A DNA stretch of 14,386 nucleotides. Source: Rhodobiaceae bacterium UBA7804. GTDB lineage: Bacteria; Pseudomonadota; Alphaproteobacteria; Parvibaculales; Parvibaculaceae. Made by a program: the position numbers and the translations under genes. The stretch is taken from positions 1 to 14,386 of the forward strand of contig DLCG01000019.1 in the NCBI GenBank assembly GCA_002480495.1. The letters run 5' to 3'. Positions 13,638 through 14,386 of the stretch are shown here, piece after piece (position 1 is the stretch's first letter; each line of letters begins with the position of its first letter). Below the pieces are notes generated by a model that was not told the DNA's origin, did no database searches, and saw only the letters and a list, made by a program, of their open reading frames with translations.

Positions 13638-14386
13638 ATGCGCGTTTATTACGACCGCGACGCAGATGTGAACCTGATCAAGGGCAAGAAAGTCGCCATC
13701 ATCGGTTATGGCAGCCAGGGCCATGCCCATGCGCTGAACCTGCGCGATAGCGGCGTGAAGGAAGTCGCCGTGGCGCTCCGTGCCGGTTCGTCCTCGGCGA
13801 AGAAGGCCGAAGGCGAGGGCCTCAAGGTCATGACCGTCGCCGAAGCGGCGAAGTGGGCCGATGTCCTCATGATGCTGACGCCGGACGAGCTCCAGGCCGA
13901 CATCTACTATCAGGACCTCCACGAGAACATGAAGCCGGGCGCGGCGCTTCTCTTCGCGCATGGCCTCAACATCCATTTCAACCTGATCGAGCCCCGCAAG
14001 GACATCGACGTCCTCATGGTCGCGCCGAAGGGCCCGGGCCACACGGTGCGTTCGGAATACAAGCGCGGCGGCGGCGTGCCGTCCCTCATCGCCGTCCATC
14101 AGGACGCGACGGGCAACGCGCATGACGTCGGCCTTTCCTACGCTTCCGCCAATGGTGGCGGCCGCGCCGGCATCATCGAGACGACCTTCCGCGAGGAATG
14201 CGAGACGGACCTTTTCGGCGAGCAGGTCGTGCTCTGCGGCGGTCTGGTCGAACTCATCCGCGCCGGTTTCGAAACGCTGACGGAAGCGGGCTACGCGCCG
14301 GAGATGGCCTATTTCGAATGCCTGCACGAAGTGAAGCTCATCGTCGACCTCATCTATGAAGGCGGCATCGCCAACATGAACTACTC
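13638..14386 (+). CDS. ilvC: Ketol-acid reductoisomerase, 5' part (runs off window)
   Basis: IlvC isomerises and reduces acetolactate (or acetohydroxybutyrate) to the dihydroxy acid, using NADPH and Mg2+. 249 complete codons are visible, and the frame is open to the window end. The Rossmann site GYGSQGHAHALNLRDSG starts at G23. The beta2-alphaB loop LRAGSSS (R48, S51, S53) is the type that prefers NADPH. The catalytic region has H108 (FAHG), K131 (APKGPGH), the metal ligands D191 and E195 in TDLFGEQ, and E227 and E231 in FECLHEVKL, all intact. The numbering fits the short class I enzyme of about 340 residues. AAGGA at 13624-13628 lies nine bases before ATG. It follows ilvH by 29 bases without a terminator, so it is probably in the same operon. 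Confidence 0.97.
   Translation, partial: MRVYYDRDADVNLIKGKKVAIIGYGSQGHAHALNLRDSGVKEVAVALRAGSSSAKKAEGEGLKVMTVAEAAKWADVLMMLTPDELQADIYYQDLHENMKPGAALLFAHGLNIHFNLIEPRKDIDVLMVAPKGPGHTVRSEYKRGGGVPSLIAVHQDATGNAHDVGLSYASANGGGRAGIIETTFREECETDLFGEQVVLCGGLVELIRAGFETLTEAGYAPEMAYFECLHEVKLIVDLIYEGGIANMNY

Noticed and set aside
13197..14327. A 376-codon minus-strand frame
   Set aside because: It covers ilvH and ilvC in antisense; both of those have complete family motifs on the plus strand.
1..14386. Mobile elements, CRISPR arrays, defence or secretion systems, tRNA or rRNA genes
   Set aside because: None was visible. All large frames belong to recognisable core or metabolic families, except the small exported protein and the domains of unknown function noted above.

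Overview
The window looks like a chromosomal segment of a GC-rich alphaproteobacterium. The protein sequences (HflK/HflC, Do-type protease, SerB, MiaA and the IlvI-IlvH-IlvC set) and the gene order hflK-hflC-DUF2065-degP / serB / miaA / ilvI-ilvH-ilvC both fit that class. A Rhizobiales- or Parvibaculum-like genome is my best guess, but genus level is not supported by anything I can compute here. I see no tRNA, rRNA, CRISPR array, insertion sequence, phage gene or att site. Coding density is high: the longest stretch without a gene is the 180-base divergent region at 5307-5486.

Left block (1-3208, plus strand): the 3' part of S-formylglutathione hydrolase overlaps an FAD amine oxidase by 4 bases. 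An SMP-30/gluconolactonase-like protein follows and ends at a textbook intrinsic terminator. Next comes a small exported protein of unknown function, which ends at a UUCG-capped hairpin shared with the convergent neighbour. The first two genes suggest oxidation of an amine with removal of the aldehyde produced.

Centre (3290-5306, minus strand): a protein made of two fused DUF1428 domains has a near-consensus promoter whose -10 box lies in a perfect 12-base palindrome. Beside it is an Mrp/ApbC-type P-loop ATPase that lacks the usual CxxC motif and has a His-rich linker.

Quality-control block (5487-9286, plus strand): hflK and hflC are translationally coupled. A GTG-started DUF2065 small membrane protein and a DegP/HtrA protease follow. 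Together they form an envelope proteolysis module (FtsH modulators plus periplasmic protease). serB converges on degP with a 6-base gap and diverges from miaA across 26 bases.

Right block (10204-14386, plus strand): miaA starts at TTG. ilvI, ilvH and the 5' part of ilvC follow, encoding acetolactate synthase and ketol-acid reductoisomerase for valine, leucine and isoleucine synthesis. The miaA-ilvI gap holds a candidate promoter, a hairpin followed by a U-rich tract, and a short frame with clustered leucine codons, so regulation by attenuation is possible.

Most of the window is ordinary core metabolism and quality control. I did not find a convincing undescribed multi-gene system. The most interesting points are the altered Mrp protein, the duplicated DUF1428 gene with its operator-like palindrome, the ilvI leader, and the hydrolase-amine oxidase pairing.
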